DNA of 39,572 bases from JBFGFG01 sp041627475 (GTDB taxonomy: Bacteria > Actinomycetota > Nitriliruptoria > Nitriliruptorales > Nitriliruptoraceae): NCBI GenBank assembly GCA_041627475.1, contig JBFKQZ010000002.1:1-39572 (forward strand), read 5' to 3'. The translations under genes and the position numbers were made by a program. The notes beneath the pieces were generated by a model that did no database searches, was not told the origin of the DNA, and saw only the letters and a list, made by a program, of their open reading frames with translations. This document shows, piece after piece, positions 16,801 to 25,762 of this stretch. Every line of letters starts with the position of its first letter. Position 1 is the first letter of the stretch.

Positions 16801-18002
16801 TCGGCTGCCTCCACACCGTTGGAGCGCGCGATGGAACAGAGGATGCCGAGCGCAACGAGCGTCGACACCAGGGACGAGCCGCCGACGCTGACCAGCGGCA
16901 ACGTCACGCCGGTGATCGGCAGCAGGCCCGTCACCGTACCGATGTTGAGCAGCGCCGAGCCCACGACCCAGGCCGTGACCCCTGCGGCGACGATCCGTGC
17001 GTAGCGGGTCCGGGCGCGGGCGGCGATCCGCATCCCCACCACGAGCAGTGCCACGAAGAGGCCGAGCACGGCGAGCGCGCCCACGAGCCCGATCTCCTCG
17101 CCGATGATCGCGTAGATGAAGTCGGTCTCCGGGTTCGGGATGTACTTCCACTTCCCCCGGCTGGCCCCGAGCCCGGTGCCGAGCCAGCCCCCGTTGCCCA
17201 GGGCGTACTGCGACTGCAGCAGCTGCCAGCCGGCACCGAGCGGGTCGGCCTCGGGGTCGATCCAGCCGACGATCCGGCGCATGCGGTAGCCCTCGAACAC
17301 GACCATCGGCACGACCGCGACGAGGCCTGCGGCCACGGCACCGAGGAACATCCGCAGGGGCAGACCCTCGAACCACAGCACCAGGAAGACCACGAGCGCC
17401 GTCAGCAGCGTGGTGCCGAGGTCCGGCTGGAGCATGAGCAGCAGCGTGAGCAGCCCCAGCAGCGGCAGCGCCGGCACCAGCAGGTGCTGGGTCGACAGCT
17501 CCACGTCCTCGGGACGGCCCCCCACCCGCGCAGCCCGCGCCTCGCGCTTGCGGGTGGTCACCTCGACCAGCCACAGGAGCGTCGCGAGCTTGGCGAACTC
17601 CGACGGCTGCAGGCTCACCGGCCCGATCGCCAGCCAGCTGGTCGAACCGTTGCGGGTCAGGCCGACGCCCGGCACGAGCACGAGCACGAGCAGGAACAGG
17701 CACGCCGCCAGCAGCCACCAGGAGAAGGGTCGCCAGACGCGGTGGTCCACGCGGGCCGCGGCCAGGAACAGCACACTGCCGAGGAGGGCGAACTGGAGCT
17801 GCGCGACGAAGGTCGCGAACGCGTCCCCCGTCTCGGCGTCAGCCACGAACGACGCCGAGAGCGTCATGACCAGACCGGTCAGCAGCAGCAGGCCGGTGAC
17901 GACCACCAGGAGGATCGCGTCGCGCGACCACGGCCCCGAGGGCCGCGCCAGGGCCCGCAGGCGCTCCAGCGGGGCGACGTCGGCCGGGGTGGTGACCGTC
18001 AT
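16797..18002 (-). CDS. ftsW: Septal peptidoglycan glycosyltransferase FtsW
   Basis: 401 residues, SEDS family, about ten transmembrane segments. FtsW polymerises lipid II together with its partner FtsI, also encoded here. GPVSLQPSEFAKLATLLW, LQPDLGTTLL with the conserved aspartate, GLGASRGKWKYIPNPETDFIYAIIGEE and the C-terminal TGLLPITGVTLPLVSVGGSSL match the family. RodA is related, but the position between murD and murG supports FtsW. ATG start overlaps the murD stop (ATGA). Confidence 0.95.
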   Translation of the reverse strand: MTVTTPADVAPLERLRALARPSGPWSRDAILLVVVTGLLLLTGLVMTLSASFVADAETGDAFATFVAQLQFALLGSVLFLAAARVDHRVWRPFSWWLLAACLFLLVLVLVPGVGLTRNGSTSWLAIGPVSLQPSEFAKLATLLWLVEVTTRKREARAARVGGRPEDVELSTQHLLVPALPLLGLLTLLLMLQPDLGTTLLTALVVFLVLWFEGLPLRMFLGAVAAGLVAVVPMVVFEGYRMRRIVGWIDPEADPLGAGWQLLQSQYALGNGGWLGTGLGASRGKWKYIPNPETDFIYAIIGEEIGLVGALAVLGLFVALLVVGMRIAARARTRYARIVAAGVTAWVVGSALLNIGTVTGLLPITGVTLPLVSVGGSSLVSTLVALGILCSIARSNGVEAAE

Positions 18003-19354
18003 GCGCCGCCCCCGAGCTCGCGCACGGCCGCCGCGAAGCGGGCGCCACGGTCGGCGTAGCCGTCGAAGAGGTCGAAGGAGGCACACGCCGGGCTCAGCAG
18101 CACACGGTCGCCGGGCTCGGCGACGGCCGCCGCCGCGAGGACCGCGGCAGCCATCGGGTCGTCGACCGCAGCCGGGACACGGGTCACTGGCACGTCGGCA
18201 GCGGCGGCCACCTCGGCCAGCAGGTCCGTCGCCTCACCGAGCAGGACCGCGTGACGCACCCCGTCGAGTGCCGCACCGAGCTCCTCGAACGTGGCGCCCT
18301 TGGCCTGCCCCCCGGCGATCCACACGGTGCGGCCGCCGCCGGGCACGGGCGCGGCGAGGGCCGCCGCGGCCGCTGCGCCGTTGGTGGCCTTGGAGTCGTC
18401 CACCCACGTCACGCCACCGAGCTCGGCCACGACCTCGCCACGGTGTGCGCCGGCACGGAACGCGGCGGCCGCGGCACCGACGCCGGTGGGGTCGGCACCG
18501 GCCAGGAGCGCGACGCTCGCCGCCGCGGCCACGTTCGCGCGGTGGTGCGGTGCCGGGGAGGTGAGGTCGTCGAGCGCCACGAGCGGTCCGTCGAGGCCGG
18601 GCAGCTCGACGTGCAGCCGACCGTCGCGGACGCCGACACCGACGGTCACCGGTGCGTCGCCGGAGAACCGGGCGACCCGGCCCGGCACCGCCGTCACCAG
18701 CGGCTCGATCGTCGCGTCCAGCTGCGGCACCACCGCCCAGTCGTCGTCGTGCTGCCCCGCCCACAGACGGGCCTTGGCGGCACGGTACGGCTCGAAGCCC
18801 CCGTGCCAGTCGAGGTGGTCCGGTGTGACGTTGAGCAGCACTCCCACCTCACAGCGCAGCTCGTGGCAGTACCGCAGCTGGAACGAGGACAGCTCGACGA
18901 CGAGGACCTCGTCGCCGGTCGCCGCCGTCGTGACCAGCGGCGTCCCGATGTTCCCGCAGGGCGTGGCCGGGACCCCGCCGGCGACGAGCATCTCGGCCAC
19001 GAGCTCGGTGACGCTGGTCTTGCCGTTGGTGCCCGTCACGCCGAGGTAGCGCCGCGTCGGGTGGAGGCGACCGGCCAGCTCGGGCTCGGACCAGACCGGC
19101 AGCCCGGCACCGGTCGCGGCCTGCAGCAGCGGCGAGGTCTCGGGCACGCCCGGGGACGGGACGACGAGGTCGACACGGTCCAGGAGCGGCCGAGGGTCGT
19201 CGGTGACGACGACCTCGACACGACCCTCGAGGTCGCCGAGCGTCGGCGCGCTCCGGTCGGTGACGGTCACGACCGCCCCCGCCCCGAGCAACGCATCGGC
19301 GGCTGCGCGACCGGTGACCCCGGTGCCGACGACGAGCGCCCGTCCCAGCTGCAT
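17999..19354 (-). CDS. murD: UDP-N-acetylmuramoyl-L-alanine--D-glutamate ligase
   Basis: 451 residues. Second Mur ligase, adding D-Glu. ATP loop GVTGTNGKTSVTEL (about 105-117), PCGNIGTP, VVELSSFQL, NVTPDHLDWHG and the C-terminal WVDDSKATNGAAA and LLSPACASFDLFDGYADRG, all diagnostic of MurD. The ATG start shares its A with the mraY stop (TGATG). Confidence 0.96.
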   Translation of the reverse strand: MQLGRALVVGTGVTGRAAADALLGAGAVVTVTDRSAPTLGDLEGRVEVVVTDDPRPLLDRVDLVVPSPGVPETSPLLQAATGAGLPVWSEPELAGRLHPTRRYLGVTGTNGKTSVTELVAEMLVAGGVPATPCGNIGTPLVTTAATGDEVLVVELSSFQLRYCHELRCEVGVLLNVTPDHLDWHGGFEPYRAAKARLWAGQHDDDWAVVPQLDATIEPLVTAVPGRVARFSGDAPVTVGVGVRDGRLHVELPGLDGPLVALDDLTSPAPHHRANVAAAASVALLAGADPTGVGAAAAAFRAGAHRGEVVAELGGVTWVDDSKATNGAAAAAALAAPVPGGGRTVWIAGGQAKGATFEELGAALDGVRHAVLLGEATDLLAEVAAAADVPVTRVPAAVDDPMAAAVLAAAAVAEPGDRVLLSPACASFDLFDGYADRGARFAAAVRELGGGA

Positions 19355-20442
19355 CAGGCGCTCCCGGTGACGATCACGTCGATGACGCGCGGCAGCGACT
19401 CGCCGTAGAACAACCCCAGCCCGCAGGCGATCCCGATCCCGGCCGCGATCCAGAAGCGGACGATGATCGTGGTCTCCTGCCAGCCCAGCAGCTCGAAGTG
19501 GTGGTGCAGCGGGGTCATCCGGAACAGCCGGCGGGGGGCCTCGCGACGGCCCGCGGCCACGCCGCGCTTGGTGGCCTTGAACACGGCCACCTGCAGCATC
19601 ACCGACACGGTCTCCGCCACGAACAGCGCGCCCACGAGCACGAGGAGCAGCTGCGTGCCGGTGGCCGTCGCGACCGCCGCGAGCACACCACCGATCGCCA
19701 GCGAGCCGGTGTCGCCCATGAAGATCCTCGCCGGCGGTGCGTTGTGCCAGAGGAACCCGGCGCACGCCCCCATCACGGCGCTGCACAGCGTCGCGATGTC
19801 GAGCGGGTCGAGGTCCGTCGGCAGACCGAACGCCGCCGGGTTGCGGTACTGCCAGAACGCCACGAGCGTGTACGCACCGAACACGAGCGCCCCCGTGCCC
19901 GCCGCGAGGCCGTCGAGGCCGTCGGTCAGGTTCACGGCGTTGGAGGTGCCGGACAGCAGCAGGAACATCCACAGCACGAAGACGGCCACGGGCAGCCCGA
20001 TGCTCCACTCCCCCGTCAGCGTGATCTCCTGCGGGACGCCGGCGTACCGCGGTCCGAGCGTCGCCACGACGAGCGCGATCAGGCCCTGCCCGACGAACTT
20101 CGTCGTCGCCGAGATGCCGCCGCTGTGGCGCTCCCGGAGCTTGACGAGGTCGTCCAGGAAGCCGAGCGCCGCCATGGCCACGAAGACCCCCGCGACCAGC
20201 AGACCGATCGGCGTGAGCTCGTGGCTCGGCAGGCCGTGCGCCGCCGCCCAGCCCAGCACCGCGGCCAGCACGATCGCCGCGCCCCCCATCGTCGGGGTGC
20301 CCGCCTTGGAGTGGTGCTCCTCGGGCCCCTCCTCGCGGATCGGCTGGCCGAGGCCGCGCTGGCGGAAGAACCGGATGACGAGCGGCGTGCCGAGGAGCGA
20401 CAGCAGCAGTGCCACCGCCCCGCTGGTGAGGATCGCGATCAC
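19354..20442 (-). CDS. mraY: Phospho-N-acetylmuramoyl-pentapeptide transferase
   Basis: 362 residues, about ten transmembrane segments. Integral enzyme that transfers phospho-MurNAc-pentapeptide to undecaprenyl phosphate to make lipid I. GTPTMGG (48-54), FLDDLVK with the paired aspartates (97-98), NAVNLTDGLDGLA (168-180), FMGDTGSLA and the MTPLHHHFELLGW loop are all present. The GTG start overlaps the murF stop (GTGA). Confidence 0.97.
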   Translation of the reverse strand: MIAILTSGAVALLLSLLGTPLVIRFFRQRGLGQPIREEGPEEHHSKAGTPTMGGAAIVLAAVLGWAAAHGLPSHELTPIGLLVAGVFVAMAALGFLDDLVKLRERHSGGISATTKFVGQGLIALVVATLGPRYAGVPQEITLTGEWSIGLPVAVFVLWMFLLLSGTSNAVNLTDGLDGLAAGTGALVFGAYTLVAFWQYRNPAAFGLPTDLDPLDIATLCSAVMGACAGFLWHNAPPARIFMGDTGSLAIGGVLAAVATATGTQLLLVLVGALFVAETVSVMLQVAVFKATKRGVAAGRREAPRRLFRMTPLHHHFELLGWQETTIIVRFWIAAGIGIACGLGLFYGESLPRVIDVIVTGSA

Positions 20443-21812
20443 TGGTCGTCCTCCGTCCGCTCGAGCAGTCCCTCGGCGACGGCCTCGAGCCCGGCCGACC
20501 TGCTGGCCTTCACGAGCACGACGTCGCGGGCGGAGAGCAGGTCCTGCAGCGCGGCGACGGCGGCAGCGGCGTCGGCGACCTCCAGGACCTCGGCACCGCC
20601 GGCGCGGGCGGCGTCGGCCAGGGGCCCGGTCCCGCCGACGGCGACGACCACGTCGGCCGCACCGGCGGCTGCCGTCCCGACCTCGGCGTGGCCCTCCGCC
20701 TCGGTGCCACCGAGCTCGGCCATGAAGCCGAGCACGGCCACGGCGCGACCGTCCTCCCGCCGCAGGTCGGCGAGCAGGCGCAGCGCTGCGAGCGCGGAGG
20801 TCGGGTTGCTGTTGTAGGCGTCGTTGCACACGAGCAGGCCGTCGGCCCGCTCGTGCAGCTCGGCCCGCCAGCGCGAGACGGTGGCCTCGGCCAGCCCGGC
20901 GAGCATCGTGGGCAGCGGGACCCCGAGGGCGCCGCCCGCGGTGACCGCCGCGAGGGCGTTGTCGAGGTTGTGCCGCCCCGGGACCGGGAGTGCGAGCTCA
21001 CCACTGCCCCACGGCGTGCGGACGGTCGCCCGGCAGCGGCCGAACGTGTCCACGACGACGTCCTCGGCGACCACGTCGGCGTCGGCCCCGTAGCCGAGCA
21101 CGCTCGCGACGGTCCGTTCACGCATGGCCCAGACGCGGTGGTCGGCCGCGTTGAGCACCGCGGTGCCCTCGCTGGTCAGCGCCTCGACGAGCTCACCCTT
21201 GGCACGGGCGACGCCGTCGAGGTCGCCGAACATCTCCAGGTGCGCACCGCCGACGGCGGTCACGATCGAGACGTCGGGACGCACCACCGGCGTCAGCGAC
21301 GCGATGTGCCCGATCCCCCGCGCACCGATCTCGACGACCAGCGCACGGGTGTCGGCCCCCGTGGCGAGCAGCGTGAGTGGGACGCCGAGCTCGTTGTTGT
21401 ACGAGCCGGTGGCCGCGACGGTCGGCCGGTCCGCCCCGATCGCGGCACGGCACAGGTCCTTGGTGGTCGTCTTGCCGACCGAGCCGGTGATGGCGACGAC
21501 GTCCGGGTCGACGCGGTCGCGGACCTCGCGGCCGAGTGCGGCGACGGCGTCCCAGGTGCTGGGCACGACCACGCCCGACGCGCCCGCCAGGGCCTCCTCG
21601 CGCTCGACCAGCGCACCGACCGCGCCCGCGGCCACGGCGGCGCCGACGAACCGGTGCCCGTCGTCGTGCTCGCCGTCGAGCGCGACGAACAGCGCGCCGT
21701 CCTCGTCGAGCCGACGCGAGTCGGTGGCGACAGCGCGCACGCGCACGGTCCCGTCGCCCACGACGACGCCGTCGCAGGCAACCGCGACCTCGGCCAGGGT
21801 GAGCTCGATCAT
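20439..21812 (-). CDS. murF: UDP-MurNAc-tripeptide--D-Ala-D-Ala ligase
   Basis: 457 residues. Last Mur ligase, adding D-Ala-D-Ala. ATP loop ITGSVGKTTTKDL (108-120), TGSYNNELGVPLTLL and NDAYNSNPTS are specific to MurF; the C-terminal domain holds AVLGFMAELG. The ATG start overlaps the murE stop (ATGA). Confidence 0.96.
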   Translation of the reverse strand: MIELTLAEVAVACDGVVVGDGTVRVRAVATDSRRLDEDGALFVALDGEHDDGHRFVGAAVAAGAVGALVEREEALAGASGVVVPSTWDAVAALGREVRDRVDPDVVAITGSVGKTTTKDLCRAAIGADRPTVAATGSYNNELGVPLTLLATGADTRALVVEIGARGIGHIASLTPVVRPDVSIVTAVGGAHLEMFGDLDGVARAKGELVEALTSEGTAVLNAADHRVWAMRERTVASVLGYGADADVVAEDVVVDTFGRCRATVRTPWGSGELALPVPGRHNLDNALAAVTAGGALGVPLPTMLAGLAEATVSRWRAELHERADGLLVCNDAYNSNPTSALAALRLLADLRREDGRAVAVLGFMAELGGTEAEGHAEVGTAAAGAADVVVAVGGTGPLADAARAGGAEVLEVADAAAAVAALQDLLSARDVVLVKASRSAGLEAVAEGLLERTEDDQ

Positions 21813-23374
21813 CGTGCCTCCTCCGCGAGCAGGGAACCCGCCACGACGCGGTCGTCGAACGGCACGACGCGGTCAGCGAGCACCTGCCCGGTCTCGTGGC
21901 CCTTGCCCGCGACGAGCACGACGTCGTCCGGACCGGCCCACCGCAGTGCCGTGGCGATCGCCTCGCGGCGGTCGAGCTCGGTGACGACCTCGGCGGGCGC
22001 CCCGTCCGCGACGGCGGCCCGTGCACCCGCGGCGACGGCCTCGAGGATCGCCGCCGGGTCCTCGCTGCGCGGGTTGTCGCTGGTCAGCACCGCGAGGTCG
22101 GCCGCGGCAGCCGCGGCCCCCATCGGACCGCGCTTGGAGGTGTCCCGGTCACCGCCCGCGCCGACGACGACCGCGAGTCGGCCGGCGGCCGGCAGCAGCT
22201 GGCGCAGCCCCGCCACGACGGTGGCGATGGCGTCCGGCGTGTGGGCGTAGTCGACGAGCACGGTCGGCGCCCCGGCCGGCCCCTCGACGCGGTCCAGCCG
22301 TCCGGGCACGCCGTCGCAGGCCGCGATCCCGGCGGCCGCGGCGTCGACGGGGACGCCCGCCGCCTCCGCAAGCAGGAGCGCCAGCGCCGCGTTGGCGAGG
22401 TTGTGATGGCCCAGCAAGCGGGTCCGGACGTCGACCACGCGGCCGTCGGGGCCGTGCAGCACGCCGCGCCCGCCGTCGAGGTCGAGCTCGACGTCGGTGA
22501 GGCGGTGGTCGGCCGCGTTGCCGTGGGTCGACAGCGTCGTGACGGGGATCGCCGCCTCGGCAGCGACCGTCCGACCGGCCTCGTCGTCGACGACCACGAC
22601 GCCACGTCCCGCGAGGCCGCCCGCGAAGAGCCGCTGCTTGGCCGCGAGGTACGACGCACGGTCACCGTGGAAGTCGAGGTGGTCGTCGCCGAGCATGGTG
22701 AAGCCCGCGACCTTGATCCGGGTCCCGTCGATGCGATGCAGCGCGAGGCCGTGCGACGACACCTCGAGCGCAGCGACGTCGACCCCGCGGTCGACGAACC
22801 GGCGCAGCAGTCGCTGCAGGTCGGTGGCCTCGGGGGTGGTCCGCTCGTTGGGCACCGGCGACCCGTGCACCCTGGCACCCGTCGTCCCCACGACGCCGGT
22901 GCCGAGTCCCGCCGCGGCGGCCGCCGCCTCCACCAGCGCGACGGTCGTGGTCTTGCCGTTGGTGCCGGTCACGCCGACGACGGCGAGCCGGCTCGACGGT
23001 CGCCCCTGCACGAGGTCGGCCACGGGGCCGAGCGCCTGCCGTGTCGAGGGCACGCGGACCTGGGGCACCGGGAGGTCGAGGTCGCGCTCGACCAGCAGGG
23101 CGGTCGCCCCGCGCTCCACGGCGGCGGCGGCGTGGTCGTGCCCGTCCGTGCGCTCGCCGGGCAGCGCACAGAACAGCGCCCCGGGGCCCGCGACACGGCT
23201 GTCGTGGACCGCGTCGGAGACGACGGTCGCGGGGTCGGCGGACGGTCCCACGAGCGCGCCGTCCGGCACGGCCCGCACGATGGCGGACAGCGTGGTCGGC
23301 ACGGGCGTCCTCGGCAGCTCGGCGGCAGCGGAGGCTAGCGCCGGACCGTGTCGCGGCCGTGCAGCCAGCGTCAC
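21809..23374 (-). CDS. murE: UDP-MurNAc-L-Ala-D-Glu--meso-diaminopimelate ligase
   Basis: Third Mur ligase. ATP loop VTGTNGKTTTV, TTPEATDLQRLL, EVSSHGLALHR, LDFHGD and VDYAHTPDA are family motifs. DNPRSEDP (Asp433 counting from the longer start) is the motif that recognises meso-diaminopimelate; lysine-adding enzymes have a different sequence here, so the peptidoglycan should be of mDAP type. Two starts are possible. GTG at 23374 overlaps the ftsI stop as GTGA, the pattern of most junctions here (521 residues). GTG at 23302 has GAGGA five bases upstream (497 residues) and gives a more usual N-terminus. I list the longer form. Confidence 0.94.
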   Translation of the reverse strand: MTLAARPRHGPALASAAAELPRTPVPTTLSAIVRAVPDGALVGPSADPATVVSDAVHDSRVAGPGALFCALPGERTDGHDHAAAAVERGATALLVERDLDLPVPQVRVPSTRQALGPVADLVQGRPSSRLAVVGVTGTNGKTTTVALVEAAAAAAGLGTGVVGTTGARVHGSPVPNERTTPEATDLQRLLRRFVDRGVDVAALEVSSHGLALHRIDGTRIKVAGFTMLGDDHLDFHGDRASYLAAKQRLFAGGLAGRGVVVVDDEAGRTVAAEAAIPVTTLSTHGNAADHRLTDVELDLDGGRGVLHGPDGRVVDVRTRLLGHHNLANAALALLLAEAAGVPVDAAAAGIAACDGVPGRLDRVEGPAGAPTVLVDYAHTPDAIATVVAGLRQLLPAAGRLAVVVGAGGDRDTSKRGPMGAAAAAADLAVLTSDNPRSEDPAAILEAVAAGARAAVADGAPAEVVTELDRREAIATALRWAGPDDVVLVAGKGHETGQVLADRVVPFDDRVVAGSLLAEEAR

Positions 23375-25299
23375 TCCAGGGCGTCCTGCACCGGACCGAC
23401 AGCGGCCGCGGCGGCGGCCTCGGCAGCTGCCCGCTCGGCACGACGGCGTGCGATCTCGGCGTCGCGCAGCGCCGTCTCCAGCGACGGCCCGGCCAGTGCG
23501 GACTCGACGTGCTGGCGGCGGAGGGCCTCCTCCATGACCTGCGAGAACACCGGCGCGGCGACGAGACCGCCGTAGATCGGCGTCGGCTCGTCGACCATCA
23601 CGGCGACGACCAGCTCGGGGTCGTCCGCCGGGGCCATCCCGACGAACGATGCGATGTAGGTGCCGGCGTAGCCGCGCCCGTCCGTGCGCGGCTTGCGCGC
23701 CGTCCCGGTCTTGCCGGCGACCGCGTGGCCAGTCACGGCGGCACGGGCACCGGTGCCGTGGTCGCCGTCGACGACGGCGGTGAGCATGGCGCGGACCTGC
23801 TGGGCGGTCTCGGCACTGATCACACGGTGCCCGGACGACTCGGCGACGGGCTGGAGCACACCGTCGGGGCCGACGGTCCCCCGGACGAGGTGCGGGCGGA
23901 CCGCGACACCGTCGTTGGCGATCGTCGCGTAGGCGTTGGCCGCCTGGACCAGCGTGACGGAGACGCCCTGGCCGATCGCCACGGTGGGCAGCGACGTGCC
24001 CCACCACTCCTCGACGGGGCGGACCTGGCCGCGTGCCTCGCCCGGGAAGCCGAGCTCGGTCGGGCGGCCGTAGCCGAAGCGGGCGAGCCAGTCGGCGAGG
24101 CGCTCGTCACCCAGCTCCTGGGCGACCATGATCGTGCCGACGTTGCTCGAACGCTCGATCACCTCGGCGAAGGTCCACTCCTCGGTGGGGTGCTCGTGCG
24201 CGTCGGTGAAGACCTTGCTGCCCACCGCCAGCGAGTCGGCCACCTCGAGGACGGTGTCGGGGGCGACCACGCCCTCCTCGATCGCCGCAGCCGCGGTGAT
24301 GGCCTTCTGGACCGAGCCGGGCTCGAAGTTGTCGGTCACCGCACGGTTGCGGAGCAGGTCCTCCTCGAGCGCGGCCCGGTCGTTGAGGTCCACGGTCGGT
24401 GCCGACGCCATGGCCAGCACCTCGCCGGTGCCGACCTCGAGCACGACGATCGAGGCGCCGACGGCGCCGGTCGCCTCCACCGTCTCCTGCGCGACGCGCT
24501 CGGCGGTGTACTGCAGCTGGCGGTCGAGGGTCAGCACGACGTCGATGCCGGGCACCGGCGGCTGCACCTCGCGGGTGCCGCTGGGGATCACGGCACCGTC
24601 ACGCGAGCGCTCGAAGGCCTGCCAGCCGGGCTGGCCGACCAGCTGGGCGTCGTGCCACAGCTCCATGCCCCCGAGGCCGACACCGTCGATGTCGGTGGTC
24701 CCGAGGATCTGTGCCGCGAGCGACCCACCGGGGTAGGTCCTGCGCGGCTCGGGCGTGGTGCCGACACCGGCCAGGTCACCGGCCGCGACGAGCGCGGCCA
24801 CGCGGTCGGCGACGCCGACGTCCAGCTGGCGCGCGAGCCACACGAAGTCGCCCGGGCCGGTGAGCCGTTCGCGGAGCGTCTCCGGCGGCACACCGAGCAG
24901 CGTCGTCAGCACGCGGACGGCCTCGTCGACGTCCTGGGCCGGCGCGGTCACCGTGCCGTCCTCGGCCGTCGTGCTGCGGAACGCCGACGGGTTCGCCCAC
25001 ACGGAGGTCGCCGCCACGGACGCGGCGAGCACCTCGCCGGAACGGTCGTACAACCGACCGCGCTGGGCCGGCAGGGTCTGGAACTCGTCGCGCTGGTCGG
25101 CACCGATCAGCGCGAGGTGCTCACCGCGCAGGACCTGGATGCTGACGAGCTTGCCGACCGTGCCCGCGAGCACGACCGCGAGGACCAGGAACAGGCCGAG
25201 GACGCGACGCTCGAACTGGCCGTGCGGCAGCAGCCGTGCGCGACGGAGCCGGGGCCGAGCAGTGGCGGCGAGGTCCTCGCGCAGTCTCCCGGACGTCAT
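23371..25299 (-). CDS. ftsI: Septal peptidoglycan transpeptidase FtsI (PBP3, class B)
   Basis: 642 residues. One transmembrane helix (about 32-49) after a basic cytoplasmic N-terminus, a pedestal domain (LPAQRGRLYDRSGEVLA at 76-92), then the penicillin-binding transpeptidase domain with SVQK (329-332, active Ser329), SSN (384-386) and KTGT (530-533). No PASTA domain is present. After the last strand (PVFSQVMEEALRR) there is an extra tail of about 50 residues, alanine/arginine-rich and predicted helical, which is unusual for FtsI. ATG with GGGAG five bases upstream; 10 bases separate it from ftsL. Confidence 0.96.
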   Translation of the reverse strand: MTSGRLREDLAATARPRLRRARLLPHGQFERRVLGLFLVLAVVLAGTVGKLVSIQVLRGEHLALIGADQRDEFQTLPAQRGRLYDRSGEVLAASVAATSVWANPSAFRSTTAEDGTVTAPAQDVDEAVRVLTTLLGVPPETLRERLTGPGDFVWLARQLDVGVADRVAALVAAGDLAGVGTTPEPRRTYPGGSLAAQILGTTDIDGVGLGGMELWHDAQLVGQPGWQAFERSRDGAVIPSGTREVQPPVPGIDVVLTLDRQLQYTAERVAQETVEATGAVGASIVVLEVGTGEVLAMASAPTVDLNDRAALEEDLLRNRAVTDNFEPGSVQKAITAAAAIEEGVVAPDTVLEVADSLAVGSKVFTDAHEHPTEEWTFAEVIERSSNVGTIMVAQELGDERLADWLARFGYGRPTELGFPGEARGQVRPVEEWWGTSLPTVAIGQGVSVTLVQAANAYATIANDGVAVRPHLVRGTVGPDGVLQPVAESSGHRVISAETAQQVRAMLTAVVDGDHGTGARAAVTGHAVAGKTGTARKPRTDGRGYAGTYIASFVGMAPADDPELVVAVMVDEPTPIYGGLVAAPVFSQVMEEALRRQHVESALAGPSLETALRDAEIARRRAERAAAEAAAAAAVGPVQDALE

Positions 25300-25309
25300 C
25301 GCGGCTCCC

Positions 25310-25762
25310 TCATCCGTCGGCGAGCAGTGGCTTGAGGCGGTCGGTGCGCTCGCCCGGTGCGGGCTCGACGTCCGCGGCGCCGTCGGCGGGCAGCAGGCGC
25401 CGGACGTGGAGCTGCCGCGGGTGGTCGACACGGACCAGGCCGAGCTCCTCCGCGGCCGCGGCGATCCGGGCCGGCGACTCCAGCGCCGCGACCTCGGCGA
25501 GCAGCTGGCTGTACTCGGCCTCGGCGGCGCGCAGCCGCTGGTCGAGCTGGCGGGCGTGCACCGCCTCGTCGGCGGCGAGGGCGTTGAAGGTCACGGCCAT
25601 GAAGACCGCGACGCCGAGGAGCAGCAGCGACGTGACGGTGAGCGCGAGCGGGTGGCGCGCCGGCGGCGGCACGACCACCAGGCGCGGCGCGGCGGCGACG
25701 GCGCGACGTGGCGACGTGGCCACGCGACGCAGGACCCGTCGGGGCAGCTGGAGGGCACTCAT
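25310..25762 (-). CDS. ftsL: Cell division protein FtsL
   Basis: 150 residues, identified mainly by position between rsmH and ftsI and by shape. A basic, proline-containing cytoplasmic part (1-37), one transmembrane helix (about 38-60, HPLALTVTSLLLLGVAVFMAV) and a short coiled coil (about 65-100, HARQLDQRLRAAEAEYSQL) ending in a LGLVRVDHPRQ segment, as in the FtsL/FtsB family. FtsL links FtsQ to FtsW/FtsI. The ATG start overlaps the rsmH stop (ATGA). Confidence 0.85.
   Translation of the reverse strand: MSALQLPRRVLRRVATSPRRAVAAAPRLVVVPPPARHPLALTVTSLLLLGVAVFMAVTFNALAADEAVHARQLDQRLRAAEAEYSQLLAEVAALESPARIAAAAEELGLVRVDHPRQLHVRRLLPADGAADVEPAPGERTDRLKPLLADG

Noticed and set aside
14261..16855. Apparent fusion of MurC with an upstream protein
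   Set aside because: The upstream part is murG read in the wrong frame; a GTG at 15649 overlapping the murG stop starts MurC at its usual length.
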